Positions 40,237-55,300 of a stretch of DNA of 64,000 bases are shown here, in pieces. The notes beneath the pieces are model-generated. The model was not told where the DNA came from and searched no databases. It worked only from the letters and a program-made list of their open reading frames with translations. The translations under genes were made by a program, and so were the position numbers. Position 1 is the first letter of the stretch; every line of letters starts with the position of its first letter. Source of the stretch: Siphonodentalium dalli (lineage: Eukaryota > Mollusca > Scaphopoda > Gadilida > Siphonodentaliidae); assembly GCA_032622095.1 (NCBI GenBank), contig CP136064.1:279333614-279397613 (forward strand). Direction: 5' to 3'.

Positions 40237-40365
40237 ATGCCGCCCCGGAATAGGAAAACAGCAAGTACTAGTACCACATCTTATTCAACTACAGCTGTCC
40301 GAGAGAATCTTCTCAAGTTAGTTGATGGTGGTAATCATGATGAACTAGTTGATTTCATCAGAAAT
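40237..40365 (+). CDS. NCAPG2: NCAPG2 coding exon 1 (start codon)
   Basis: Begins MPPRNRKTAST, is Ser/Thr-rich, and continues VRENLLKLVDGGNHDELVDF. Forty-three codons end at the donor gtaagt. A good acceptor (ttactag at 40221-40227) just upstream suggests that the ATG exon follows a non-coding 5' exon. The N terminus is poorly conserved in the family, so the start rests on the first in-frame ATG after that acceptor. Confidence 0.8.
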
Positions 40366-43300
40366 GTAAGTATTTTAATTCTGCTATGTATATCTTGTTA
40401 AGGCCAAAACAAAATGAATGCGTGTTTCCCGTAACCCGTCCGACCGTCTTCAAAACCTCCCGACCCAAGTTCATTTTATTGGTTTTAAATAAAAAAAATC
40501 AATCTATAAACCGACCATCCGTACTGATAACCAAACTATGTACGTGTGGTTCGTCACTCTTCAAACGGAAGCACATGTTTGTGTTCATATGGAGTATTTA
40601 TATTACGCCTAAAAAAAATTACATTTGTTTCCGCTAACGAGCTGAAAACAATTAGGGTAGGTAGGTAGGCTTAACTTTTTTTTTTGTTAACTTTTTTTTT
40701 TCAGTATCTTTAAAAATAACTGTATAATACTTGTCAATAACCCAAACTATGCACTTCTTAGCAGCCCCAATCAGGTTAACCCAGATGACAGAGGAACTAG
40801 AAACTCCAATTCAATTTTACATATGCTTTAATATTTACATATATACTAGTCTATATACTAATATAGTCTTTGTTAATCCTAATATTTCCCATATGGTCTG
40901 GCGACAACTGGAGTCAATCCAGCACCATTGCTCTGTTCACATATTGGAGTGACCGTCTTGTACCCACAGTACCGATCTCTTAATGATGGCTTCACAATAC
41001 TACCTTCTCTTCCGCATTCAGTGAAGGATCTAGGTATTTTTTGGGGACACCTGTTTTTGGGCAATGATATGCCGAAGGCATAACCTGAAGGCCTGAGCGA
41101 AGGAAGGTTTGGGAGGGGTGACCCCCTGCTGATGGTGGGGATTATCCCCCTGGAAATTTTTTGAAAATCATTGCATTTAGAGCTAATCTAGGGCACTTTG
41201 AGTCAGCATTTTGAATTTTACTGAGAGGTCAATTTGATCAAGTTTCTCAAGCATAACTTTGGAAATTTTTATATATGTATGGATTGGAAATGCTTATAAG
41301 TTATTGTCAGATATCTTTTGGTTCAATGGATTATGCTTATCCTACTTGAAATGAGACTTTAATACCATTATCACTCTAATTCATATAATAGGCAATTTTA
41401 TAAAATTCAAGTGAGACACATACATAATATACTACATGTAGTACAGAAACAATGTCTATTAAGTTAGTAAATACTATTTATAGTACTAATTTCTATGTTA
41501 ATTTTTCATTTGATATTATGAGAACCCACCTGATAACCAGGTCGATTCGATCAAATTGTTAATGTTCCTGTACTGTATTTGATTGAAATACTGAAGGCTG
41601 AATGATAACAAACCTGAACTGAAACTATTTGAAGTTTTCACAGATGAACGCTAGATAAAGTCAAACATACTTTACAGTTAGATTCCAACTGTTAAACTTA
41701 AATCTTTTTGGAAACTTAAATTTCTTATGTCAATATATATAAATGTTTTGCATCTTGTTATGATATGAATTGGGACCTAAATTAAAAAAACAAATTAAAA
41801 AAATTTAAATATAAAAATATATTATTTTTTTTCTTTTTGGTCCAATTTATTTTTTTTGCTATGGAAATAAAAAGTTTAGGGTCGGGGGTTTAAAATTAGG
41901 TCGGTCGCGTTAACGGAAACAAACATTTTTTTTAGGCATTAAACATGGATGTTCTCCGAAATTCGAACCCGGGAACAAGTTCATTTCAACGATGGCGGTC
42001 GCACATGGGTCGATTCCCATGTGCATAATTCACGACTGCTGTGGGAAAAAAAACCCGCATTTTAAAGATTATAGACATAAAAAGTAATTAACGATGTAAT
42101 AGCTGATGCTCACGGAGCCGACACCAGGTCCAATGTTAAATCAAAGGTGAAGTTCGCAGCGGCAGAGAAAGGCCCGTACATTTATCTATTGTACACGAAT
42201 TTGTGTTAGGTTTCCGTGACCTCACGATAACTTTAGTCCCTGTGCATTATATATCAGGGACGTACCTGGGGGGGGGGTAATGGTTTAGAAATGAATATAA
42301 ACCTACGAGTTTCTAACTATTAATATTTTCAATTGCATCTCCTCTCCCTTGAGACCACTACCAAACTTCAACTTTTGTTGAATTTATCATTTGCACCCCC
42401 CCCTACCCATTGGATGGGCACCCCCTACTCATTGGATGGGCACCCCCTACTCATTGGATTGCACCCCCTACTCATTGGTTGGCAACTAAATTTTCATCTA
42501 TGTTATTTAGGGCTGATGAATTGCCAACTTGTACATATTGCATATTTTAGGTATTAATTTATCATATTTGAAGTTTATAAATAATTTACATTTACTTAAT
42601 ATTTTGGATTTTCCATCTATCGAACATATAGGCATCAAATTTTTAACCATTGATCCCCCCACACACACCCCTGCCATTGATCCAAACCAAACTTGGTAGA
42701 TGTATTTGATAAAATCATATCAAAATACAGATCATTACGTTTTATATGAATTTCTTTGTTTCCACCTGAAATCTCGAGTCATGGTGTCAGATTTGATTCA
42801 AACCAAACTTGGTATCTAGTTCAATCGGGTCAAAATAAAGGTCAAGTTCACATCCTATGGGTTAGTTTTACAGAAGTCTCAGTTATATTGTATGGCCCCT
42901 TCTCAACTTCGAAAAATCACAGGCTTTGGCTATACCTGTGGTGCACTACGGCTCCCACCTGACCATAGCCAGGCTGCAAGGATGGTGGTGCAGCGGGATA
43001 TTGTTTGTCGGTCTCCATTATAATTGGGATATTATGGGGCAGCCCTTGGGGCCATTGATACATGTGCCCATTCAGGGATTTTTTTATGGAAGGCTGTCTG
43101 TATCTTTAACATTTTAATTTAAAAAAAAAACATTTTAATGATTGTTTTTTTTTTAATTATATATATTTTTTTTTAATTGAGCTCCTTTTAATTTTGTATT
43201 CCTGTTTGTAACATACTATTATTTATTGAGCGGCGGATGGTCTTGCCGCCCCTGCATATTTTTTTTTTTTTATTTTTTTTATTTTTGAAAAACTTAACGC

Positions 43301-46300
43301 CATTTTAACATTCGCCATGGTACCCCCGAGTCACCAAACCAAATTTGGTTGAATACAGACAGTCAGATCCTACTCTTTTATATACCGGTATTTGGATTTG
43401 CTAGATTTTTGGGAAGCAACAATACTGACAAGTTTGCCAAATTATTTGACGCTTCTCGGGGAAATGTAATTGCAATTTGAATGTTGTTGAAGGTTGAATG
43501 TGCAAAAACAATAAAAGTCTGTAAAAACATCACCATTAAGAAGAACATAGAGAAGTAGATAATCTTTGCTTATGTTCATTATTGATAGTTCTGAAATAAT
43601 GAAATTTCGCATGTTGAAACCATTGTTTATGTAAACTATTTTAACAAGACTGTTACAGTGATATGATTTGTCAACAAAAATTGCTAAATGTGTAATAAGT
43701 TTAAATATTTTTGTCTGAAAATGATTTTTCAATGCTTTGACCTTTTCCAATGTTTACCATTAAGTTTTGATTAAACTTAAACATCGTTTTGGACTAATTG
43801 GACTTTTATTGGTAATATCATTGTAACAGTAATGTTTATATGACAATAGTTTTGAATTTTTGAGTTTCTAACAATGAAAATAAGAACAAAGTTGATTCTG
43901 AGGTTCTCCCAGTAGTTGTGTAATTGTGCTGATTAATGATTATGTATATCTTTTGATATCCAGGCAAAACAGACAAAGATTGATCTGGACGATGTGATTG
44001 GGAATTTTACAAACACACAGCTCAATCAACTATGGGAAGATCTGCAGAAGATAAACCTAACCACTGTTATGGAACTTGGAACAGAAGATGAGGACCAAAC
44101 AGAAGAAACTGTAATTATGCTATCACTTATTCTTTGTTAAAGACATATTATGTACTTGTTCGGGTGCGCAAAACTGATAAGCTAGTATTCAGGTGCTATG
44201 CCAACTGGAGGAATGTAGCATTCTACTAACATCGCGGAAAATTTCAAGCAAATTGAGGTACCACTCCATAGAAAACTTTGTAACTTCTCGATTCGGGACG
44301 CAACTATCGGCGATAAACTAACGAAAATGATTTCGTCATCGAGAGTCACTGCATTTAATTAATATATAAGAATGACGGTGTGTGTTGTCAAGTTGGATAT
44401 ACTATTTGTAAAAAATAACTACTTTGAGCAAGATTTTGCTCCATTTCTATTTGATCACCCTGCCGGAGTGTTTCACATCACTTTAAACAGTACCTTTATT
44501 CATGTTTATTCAGTTAATTTACATCAGATACAGCATGAAACTTAAATCAACTTAAACTCAAGATATGATGCTGGACATTTGCAGAATGAGGTCCCCAGAG
44601 GGTGAATTTAGTGATGCTACCCTGCACAGCAGGCTAGCATCACTAAATTTACCCTCTGGGTGCCTCATTCTGCTTAGGCCTCATCTTCTATAGTCTCAAA
44701 TTAATATTGTTTTAGTTCGTTTCCCCCTTCTGGTCAGTTCTATATCCCCTAATTTGCAGAAGATAGCATGCATAATCGAGGTTACTAATGGGTGAACATC
44801 AACTTCAACTGGGGAACTTCAATCTGATCCTAAGTCTCCCATAGCAGTTGAGGCCTCAGCAGAATGAGGTTCCCAGAGGGTAGTGCTGGGCGGTTTCCAG
44901 ATTAATCGTCAATACCCGGTTAATATTTCAATATCGTCAGTAATATCGTCTAAACTAAAATAATCGTAATATCGTCGGCAATAGAGGGTGCCAGACCATC
45001 ATAAGCGTATACAAACAAATAGCTTAAATCGAGTTATTTAAGTTTTAAATTCCAACTAAATCCCTGTGTCCTGACTTTTTCAATATTCAATAATCATAGT
45101 AAACAACGTTTAGGACGACTGACGAAATTAGGGGGATATGAAAACCCCGAATACGTCCCCCTTTCGCTCACAATATTACACAAACCCTCCGACTTCCCTG
45201 CGTACTTTTTATTACAAGAGAATTCACCAAATGATTGAAGACTGATCGGGTGATAGATCAATATGAATGTCAGTTTTGCCACGCCTCTTCCTTCAGTACA
45301 ATGATGCACATGTACCGTCAATCAAAATAGTAAATGAGCGAAGATACCGCCGCCTTCTCGTCTAGAAGAAACCACTCACGGCGATTGGTTAAAACCAATA
45401 TTATAGAATTAGGGCTTCAAACCCGCCCAAAATACATGGTGTCCTTGCTTGGCCGAATTCCAAAAGTTATGTACTACGTGTGTGTGTGGACTTCGCTAAA
45501 ATTTGTCTTGACGGTAAACCATATTCCATTTGTCAAGCGACGCAAGTGTCATCGGGAACAACATATGTATTTGCTCAACATAGTTGAATATACCGAGTTA
45601 GAAAAGGATACTATATAGTATAGAACACTTTTAGTTTTGGCATAGACTAGATAATGGTTTTATTAATTATCGGTATATACCAGAATTTGTCAAGTCACCG
45701 GAAAGAAATTGTCCGAATAGCGGAATTTAACCGGTGAATTTACTTTTCATTCCGAATATCGATCGAGCATGAGGTTGTCACTGGTTGAAAGGTTGTGTAT
45801 GTTATTATTGACGTCAACTTGTCAAAATTAATGACAATGATGTGATTCTAGCGAACAGTGAGAAACTGTTTAAGTTACTAGTATCTGATGTTTTAAAAAA
45901 CCGCGATTATATCGTTAACCGCGGTTTTAATTTGAACCCTGAAATTTATATTACTTCTATGTCCCTAATATCTTATCTGAACCTTTTGTTTTCAGAATAA
46001 GAAGCTGATCGATGTTTTGAACTGTATTGTTGTGCTCGCTCACTCCAGTATCCAGGTCGACAAACCGTATATTCCCGAGTCCTTGCTGGAAGCTGCGATC
46101 CTCTTAGATGGTAGGTATATTCCCGAGTCCTTGCTGGAAGCTGCGATCCTCTTAGATGGTAGGTATATTCCCGAGTCCTTGCTGGAAGCTGCGTTCTTGT
46201 TAGATGTTAGGTATATTCCCGAGTCCTTTCTGGAAGCTGCGATCTCTTAGATGTTAGGTATATTCCTGAGTCCTTGCTGGAAGCTGCGATCCTCTTAGAT

Positions 46301-49300
46301 GGTAGGTTATTCCCGAGTCCTTTCTGGAAGCTGCGATCCATTTAGATGGTTGGTATATTCTCGAGTCCTTGCTGGAAGCTGCGATCCTGTTAGATGGTAG
46401 GTATATTTGAGGCTGATGAGCCATGCAAAGTAAATTTCCCTTTTCTTTGAAAAGCCTGCATGCGTGCTGTTTTTAATTTAATTCTTTATTTCTGGGGAAC
46501 ACGCCAATGAAGCATTCAAACTCAGCATCGGGTAGCTCCGCATTTAATATCCGTCGCCATTATTACCCAAACAGATGTCCATAAAAGTAGTTGATATATG
46601 ATTTATTTTGTCAAAAATCACCCAATAAAGTATCATTGACACAGTTTTAGTTCAACTTTACTTTGTAAAGTTTGAGCTATTGTCATTGGTTGGTGTCCAT
46701 CGGTCGTGCATCCGTCCATCAACAATTTCCTATCGCTCACCTTACAGGCCACATCCCTCATCCGATCATCACCGAACTTCATACGGATCTTCGGGGTGAC
46801 CTCTAGATGGGAGCCATCAATTTTTTTCAGAAATTTATTGAAAAACATGGCCACCAGCAGCCTTGTTGAATTTTGAATTTGAATCCATCGACGGAATCCT
46901 TGCAGCCCGCATTTATTGGAGAATTGTTTTTTAAATTTACAGACATGTTTAGGATCACCTCTAGATGGGAGCTATCAAATGTTAATGATTTTTTATGTAA
47001 ATCATGGCCACTGGCAGCCATCTTGGATTTTAATCTTTGCATGACTAAATCCTTTGGCTCACCCTACAGACCACATCCATGATCCGATCATCAACAAACT
47101 TTGTATGGGTCTTCGGGTGACCTCTAGATGGGAGCCATTGATTTTTTTTCGAATTTCGATAAAAACATGGCCACCAGCAGCCATCTTGGATTTACGACTT
47201 TCCTTCTTTATTATTCTATTCATTGCTCAGCAAAAAACAAACTCATTCCCAAGTATAGCTACAGTGTCATTTGACACTTTCATTTAATGAGTTTTCAGAC
47301 ACAATGCACCACATGTTGGAACATACTTGTCAATTACAGTAAATTTGAATCGGGAAATGGGACTGTTTGATGTCACTTCCATGCACGTTTGTATAAAAAC
47401 ATTCCACAATTGTTTTGTACCGATTAAAATTTTTCCAACAGTTCACATGTGAATAAAAGGGTTGCACATGCGGGGTTTCGGAGCCCCGTGGATTCCCATT
47501 TGATCATTTGTAATCATAATGTTTGTTGACTGCTCACCAATGTGAAGCTCTTGATAAGTGGTTAACCCTATCATAACTGGAGCTTCCTGAAATTTTGTGA
47601 AAACCCAGTGACAATGCATTCTCTTATATATGCAAGTCTTCCATAAGGAGCCTTGCATATATAAGAGAATACATTGGCCTAACAGTATTTACATTGACCT
47701 TGTAAGCCAGTGAATTCTCTTAGAAATGCGGGGCACTGGCACATGATCCTTAATGCTGCACCAGCTCCCATCATGAAGGTGTTAATACAACCAAGTAATC
47801 ATCATTTTACTGGGAGATCTTGTGATTCAGAGAGAAGCAAAAGTTGGCCACAAAATAATTTAGGAACAAATTTGGCCTCAAAATTAATTTTCATGCCACT
47901 GCAGATGGTGATAACATATTTATTGCTTATTTACTCTCAGGTACCTAATAATAGTGTCAGCAGGATTATTAATTTGAGAGAAAATTCTCAGTGATCACTA
48001 ATATTTGGCATTGAGACATAGAGTGAAATTGCCATCTCTATTATTAATTTCAGCCTAAATCCCCACCAATCACGATTATTGGGCACCTGAGAGTAATAGC
48101 CTTATTTCAAAAGGTTATTTTAGTTTTTAAATCTCATTTTCCTTCCATCAGGTATAATTCCATCCATTTTCCTTCCATCAGGTATAATTCCATCCATGCC
48201 AGACACTGCTGAGCATTTTAAAGTCAGCTGTGTTAAGCTCTTCGAGCTGTGGTGGACAAAGAACTTGGAGCATCGAGAAGAAATAATCTTCAATACACTG
48301 TGTTATTATCTAAGGAAATGTCAGAATGAGAATGTCATAGTGAGTATTACTCTCTCCCATCATAGTGAATACTCATTCTATCTACCCCCAAACATAGTGA
48401 TTACTTCAAACTCCCCGCCCCCGAACATAGTGAGTACTTCATACCCCCCCCCCCCCCCCAGAATGGGAATGTTATATTGAGTACTTCATACTCTCTCCCA
48501 CTGAATTATTGTGATGTTATGTCATTATACCCCCATAACAAAGTTATAGGGAGTACCCTGCTGGACAAAACTGGACACCGTGGCCGAATGGCAAGTACAC
48601 CCCGCCTGAACGGCAATTACACCCCGGCTGAACAGCAAGTACACCACGGCCCAACTGCAGTTAGCTGGTGGAGCCACGGTGGCAATGCAAACCGCACCGT
48701 GGTTAAGTGGACACTTGTTTTGTCCAGCAAGGTATATTGGAATCAACGATTATATATGAGTTCTGTCCAACTTTTTTTAGTAGAGTCCCCATTTTTCGAC
48801 TTAGAAACATATATGTTAATATGGCTACCCTTAATCCTTAATTATTTGGCATCTTCAGTGTTATTGAAATAACCTAGAGATCTTCAAGCATGGTACTGAA
48901 GAGACCCTTTAACCTTAAACTACTGTCAGAAATCTTTTTCCTTCTTGCAACAGGTTTAGAAGATTTACTAACTAATTTTCATGTGTTTTGAGTAGCTCTA
49001 TGTTCTTTATGATATTAAATATAAAGAATTTACATGACTTCCTTTTAGAGATTTAGGGATGTCCTTTAAACTCGTTAAGGAAAGTGTCTTTCTTCCTGGC
49101 TGCATACCAGTTACGACAATTATTTTTTCATTTTAATTTTATTAGTTGGTTTACAAACATAGAAGGGGAAAAAATCTCTTAATGGAGGAGTGAATAAATA
49201 TGAAAAACCAACGCATTAATATCTAAAATATTCTCATTTTCATATGCTACTAGTATTATAACTGAGAGAGTTGTTTGCAGTCTCTTTAAAAAGCTGACGA

Positions 49301-52300
49301 AAATATTACAATATTTACATCTCTGGATATCTCATTCATAGTCAGTTACTGAAAAGATAGGATTCCCTCCTTTCGTTGGAGAGTGGCGAAGCACCTGCGT
49401 GATTTCATTGGTTTATGGCATGACAGATCACTTCACAGATCAGAGGTCAATGATGTGTTGACAAGTTTCCCACGCGTTGTCAAACTCAACTATTGTTGGA
49501 AAACTGAAAACAGGCAATATATCCATAATTGATTATACTCATCGCAATATCGGAGACATCATCTTAAGATTTATCAGACGATATATTTCGTGACTGATTA
49601 TTCTTTCGCATTACTATTTCTGAAAACTACGATTCTCACAAATTTACTATGCCAGGAATGCACTCCATATTTGGAAATGGTTTATTACGTCGTGTCATTG
49701 TAGAAATGAAATATAATGGACACCTCGAGAAGCATACATCCATTAGGATTATCATCGGCTTTTAAAAGAGACTGAGGGGTTTGGTGATACAGTAATGCTC
49801 TAAGTATTAAATCGACTCCTTAACCATAGCAGAATTATGGGTAACTTTTCAGGATTTAGTCGGAAATATGGCTTGTGCATTCATCGGAAAGCTCTCAGGG
49901 AGAGCTTTCCGATGAATGGCAACAAGCCATATTTCCGACTAAATCCTGAAAAGTTACCCATAATTCTGCTGTGGTTAAGGAGTCGATTACTTAGAGCATT
50001 ACTGTAAGTCTTACTGTACACAAACTGAACACCATGGGCCAATTGTTTTTTTTTAATTTCTTATTTGTATAATGATTTGGGCATTTTGGGCAGGATCCAC
50101 GCTGGACCGAAAATTACTTTTGCAAAATATTTTGCCAAATGAAAATAATTTTTTGCCAAATGCTGTTAGAAGTTGCCAAATGCTATCAGTTTCTACAACA
50201 TTGTTTCTTTTATTTTGACTTTTTCGACAATTGTTGCTTGAGCGACCTTTGATATCGATAGAAAAGCAGTTAGTTATTAATATTTCTCGCCTCTATACGT
50301 GGGTTTATCATAAAACAATAAACCAACAACATAACAATGAAATTGTAGAAGGGTTCTTCATCAGAAAGGCACATCAAAACAAAGAGGATTAGCTATGTAA
50401 ACACCACCACCAGACATACGAGCAATCCCTCCTCCCGTCGATACTAATGATATCCGATTAATTGCATCTTGATAGAGGTGTTAACTTTTCAGAACCTTAT
50501 TAATCACCACTAATAACATTAATAATGAATGACTTTCCGGAAATGAGTGGTATTGATTGACAAATATTAATAAACTTTCTTGAGGAATCAAAAGTGACTT
50601 GCCAAAATTGTTGCCAAATGAAAATATTTTTTGCCAAATGTGAATTATTTTTGCCATTGGCAAATTTGGCAAGTGGCAGCGTGAACCCTGATTTTGGGTT
50701 TCATTAGACTCAAGTCACATTTGTAATTAAAAGCTGTAAACTCCTGTCTTACATAATAATCTTGGATCATTTCACAGATTGCAGATGTGAAAAGATTGTG
50801 GAAGATGCACGATATTCTGAAGAATATAAATTTTGATGGCGAGAAATCATCAGAAGTAAAGCAGCTTCTCTTCAGTTGCTTCGAGAAGAACAAATTCTAC
50901 AAAATTGACGAGGTTAGTATAATAATTATATCGATATTGACGAGGTTAGTATAATAATTCTGTCGATATTGACGAGGTTAGTATAATAATTCTATTGACG
51001 AGGTTAGTATAATAATTATATCGATATTGACGAGGTTAGTATAATAATTCTATTGACGAGGTTAGTATAATAATTCTATTGACGAGGTTAGTATAATAAT
51101 TATATCGATATTGACGAGGTTAGTATAATAATTGACGAGGTTAGTATAATAATTCTATCAATATTATGACGAGGTTAGTATAATAATTGACGAGGTTAGT
51201 ATAATAATTCTATCGACGAGGTTAGTATAATAATTCTATCAATATTTTGACGAGGTAAGTATAATAATTCTATCGATATTATGACGAGGTTAGTATAATA
51301 ATTCTATCGATATTTTGACGAGGGAAGTATAATAATTCTATCGATATTATGACGAGGTTAGTATAATAATTCTATCGATATTATGACGAGGTTAGTATAA
51401 TAATTGACGAGGTTAGTATAATAATTGACGAGGTTAGTATAATAATTGACGAGGTTAGTATAATAATTCTATCGATATTTTGACGAGGTTAGTATAATAA
51501 TTCTATCGGTATTGACGAGGTTAGTATAATAATTCTATCGATATTTTGACGAGGTTAGTATAATAATTCTATTGACGAGGTTAGTATAATAATTCTAATG
51601 ACGAAGTTAGTATAATAATTCTATCGATATTTTGTGATCAACTTATATGGACTCTTATTGTATTTATGCACCCTTTCTTTACTAAATTACTTATTGATGA
51701 GTTATTCCCTTTGGAAATGTTCGGATAATAAGTTCACAGTCCATTTGTTGAACTTATTATTTGAATATTTCCCTCCAATGAATAGGAATCCTTCTGCATT
51801 TGTATTACCGGTATCTGCCATCTGCTTTTATTTCATGGTCATCCCGCCAAATGTATAATAGACAATGTATTTTATTACTGATGGGAGAATCCATGGACCA
51901 GCCTAGACTTGGGAGAAATCTTCTCCCTAAAGCCACTTCTCCATATTTTTGTTCTGGGGAGAAGTTACTTCTCTGTCATAAACCAGTATGCACATGTATC
52001 AACAGCATTTTAAAAGTATATTCACTGTTTATAATGGTGTTCTTACTCACTATAATCATTTTATAAATAGGCTATTGTATTGCATAATACTTATTGGATG
52101 ATAGAATGATGATGTTGAGGTGTAAATTGAACTTGATAAATTATGACTTCTCCCCAATAATCTAATAGGGAGAGGTGACTTGAACGACTTCTCCCTATTA
52201 GAAACCTATAGGCTTTTTAGCTCAACTTTACTTTGTAAAGTTTGAGCTATTGCCATGGCTTTGTCGTCCGTCGTCCGTGTGTGCGTGTGTACGTAAGGCG

Positions 52301-55300
52301 TCAACAATGCAGTCTACAGGTCGTACCTTTGGTCGGATCATTATGAAATTTGTCATAGCTGTTGACATCAACATTTAGACCAGAATGATTAATTTTGGGG
52401 TCATTCGGTAAAAAAACATGGCCGCCAGTGGCCATCTTGCATTTCAAAATTCAATCCATTAGCACGGGCTACAGGGCGTACTGTTTGTCTGATCGTCATG
52501 AAATTTGTCATGGATGTTAATATTGACATGTAGATGGGAACGAGTAATTTTGGGGTCATTCGGCCCAAAAACATGGCCGCCAGCAGCCATCTTGGATTTT
52601 ACTCTTTGTATGACTAAATTCTTTAGCACGGGCTACAGGTCGTACTTTTAGTCTGATCATGATAAAATTTGTCAAGAATGTTAATAATGACATGTAGATG
52701 GGAACGAGTCATTTTGGGGTCAATCGGCCAAAAAACATGGCCGCCAGCAGCCATCTTGGATTTTACTCTTTGTATGACTAAATCCTTTAGCACGGGCTAC
52801 AGGCCGTACCTTTAGTCTGATCATCATAAAATTTGTCATGGCTGTTGAAATTGGAATGTAGATGGGAACGAGTAATTTTGGGGTCATTCGGCAGAAAAAC
52901 ATGGCCGCCAGCTGCCCAGCAGCCATCTTTGATTTTACTCTTTGTATGACTAAATCCTTTAGCACAGGCTACAGGTCGTACATTTAGTCTGATCATCATA
53001 AAATTTGTCATGGCTGTTGAAATTGGAATGTAAATGGGAACGAGTCATTTTGGGGTCATTCGGACAAAAAACATGGCCGCCAGTGGCCATCTTGGATTTC
53101 AAAATTTAATCCATTAGCATGGGCCACAGGTCGTACTGTTCGTCTGATCATCATGAAATTTGTCATGGTTGTTAATATTGGATTTTACTCTTTGTATGAC
53201 TAAATTCTTTAGCATGGGTTACAGGTCGTACCTTTAGTCTGATCGTCATAAAATTTGTCATAGATGTTAATAATGACATGTAGATGGGAACGAGTCATTT
53301 TGGTGTCATTCGGCCAAAAAACATGGCCGCCAGCAGCCATCTTGGATTTTACTCTTTGTATGACTAAATTCTTTAGCATAGGCTACAGGTCGTACCTTTA
53401 GTCTGATCGTCATAAAATTTGTCATGGCTGTTGAAATTGGAATGTAAATGGGAACGAGTCATTTTGGGGTCATTCGGACAAAAAACATGGCCGCCAGTGG
53501 CCATCTTGGATTTCAAAATTTAATCCATTAGCATGGGCCACAGGTCGTACTGTTCGTCTGATCATCATGAAATTTGTCATGGTTGTTAATATTGGATTTT
53601 ACTCTTTGTATGACTAAATTCTTTAGCATGGGTTACAGGTCGTACCTTTAGTCTGATCGTCATAAAATTTGTCATAGATGTTAATAATGACATGTAGATG
53701 GGAACGAGTCATTTTGGTGTCATTCGGCCAAAAAACATGGCCGCCAGCAGCCATCTTGGATTTTACTCTTTGTATGACTAAATTCTTTAGCATAGGCTAC
53801 AGGTCGTACCTTTAGTCTGATCGTCATAAAATTTGTCATGGATGTTAACGATGACATGTAGATGGGATACAATCATTTTGGGGTCATTCGGCCGAAAACA
53901 TGGCCGCCAGCAGCCATCTTGGATTTTACTTTTCTCTTCATGTCTATAAACTAGTATTAGACATTCAACTTTCCACATTCCTAATCGCTCCATTGACTGT
54001 AATACATTAAATTATTCCCTTTCCAAGTTGAGCTACAGTGTCATTGACACTTTCATTTATTAATTACTGTGAATCATGGACGAAAAATGTCCCAAAATTA
54101 CAACAACGTTAATTATGTCGAAATTTTACCTATTTTACATAATAAGGCCACATTGACCTAATTAAGCTACATTGACATAATAAGTGTGGCGTTTATTGGG
54201 CAGGCTTTATTTTGGCAATAGACGTAGTGATCGGTAGATAAATATATTTATTGTACTAAACTTAATTTTAGAATAATCCACGATTGGCTGTCTGGTTTAA
54301 TCATGTCATGCTGTGATTTTGAGGTGTATGTATTTTTTTTTTCAGGGGAGAAAATTACTTGCGTTCATCTTTTCATTAGAAGCATCGTCTATTCAACATA
54401 TCCATGAAATCATGAAGAATACTCTAGCTACTGTTCAAAAGTATGTAGATTAAAGTATGTAGATTAAAGTATGTAGATTAAACTTTAAACGTATGTAGAT
54501 TAAACTTTCTGTAGTAAGTTTTCTAAAATGAATGGTATGGATTGACTGATATTTTTCAACTTTATTGAGGAATTAAAAAGTGACTTGCCAAAACTTTGAA
54601 AAATATGCCAAATGTGAATTATTTTTGCCATCGGCAAATTTGACAAGTGGCAGCGTGAACCCTGAGCTACATTCTATTTGCCACTTGAAATATTCATACT
54701 ACATCCATTCATTCTCAAATTTGATTTCACAACTTCACAGGATGCAATGGCCTCAGGTTGAACTGATCCGTACATGCAACGACACCATTATCTTTAAAAC
54801 ACTGACGTCTAGTGTAAATAATGCAGATCAGCGATGGATCAGGACAGTTTTACAGAGATCTATATATGCATTTTTTTTTTTGGTTTTGGTCGCGTTTTAT
54901 TTTATTTTATTTTACAGGGGTCGATAACATTAGTAGAGACGGAGGTCTGGACTTTGGGTGGGCGGGTTTATACAGACATCACTATTATTTTTTTAGGCCT
55001 AATGTTCTAATTGTCTGTCTGTTTTGAAACATTAATCTGAGTGAACATTTCAGATCTAATGGCCACTTTTATGGTGAAGTATACTTCAGAGCATGGCAGA
55101 GAGCGGAAGGAAATATTCAAGAGGTGAGTATTCTGTATACGAAAGAACTTAAAGATGGTCTATCTCTTCCTATAACACGTTTTATATAGTTCCCTGGGTA
55201 TATAATAAAGATGGTCTATCTCTTCCTATAACACGTTTTATATAGTTCCCTGGGTATATAATAAAGATGGTCTATCTCTTCCTATAACACGTTTTATATA

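Noticed and set aside
41945-42035. GGTTCGAATTTC and GGTCGATTCCC resembling tRNA B boxes
   Set aside because: No matching A box or acceptor stem. The second is a short hairpin only.
42333-42557. 74-codon ORF with repeated LDGHPLLIG-like motif
   Set aside because: It is the translation of the 22-bp tandem repeat at 42390-42485.
45334-45618. 94-codon ORF on the plus strand
   Set aside because: Lies in a probable transposon within NCAPG2 intron 2, with no recognised motif and no splice context.
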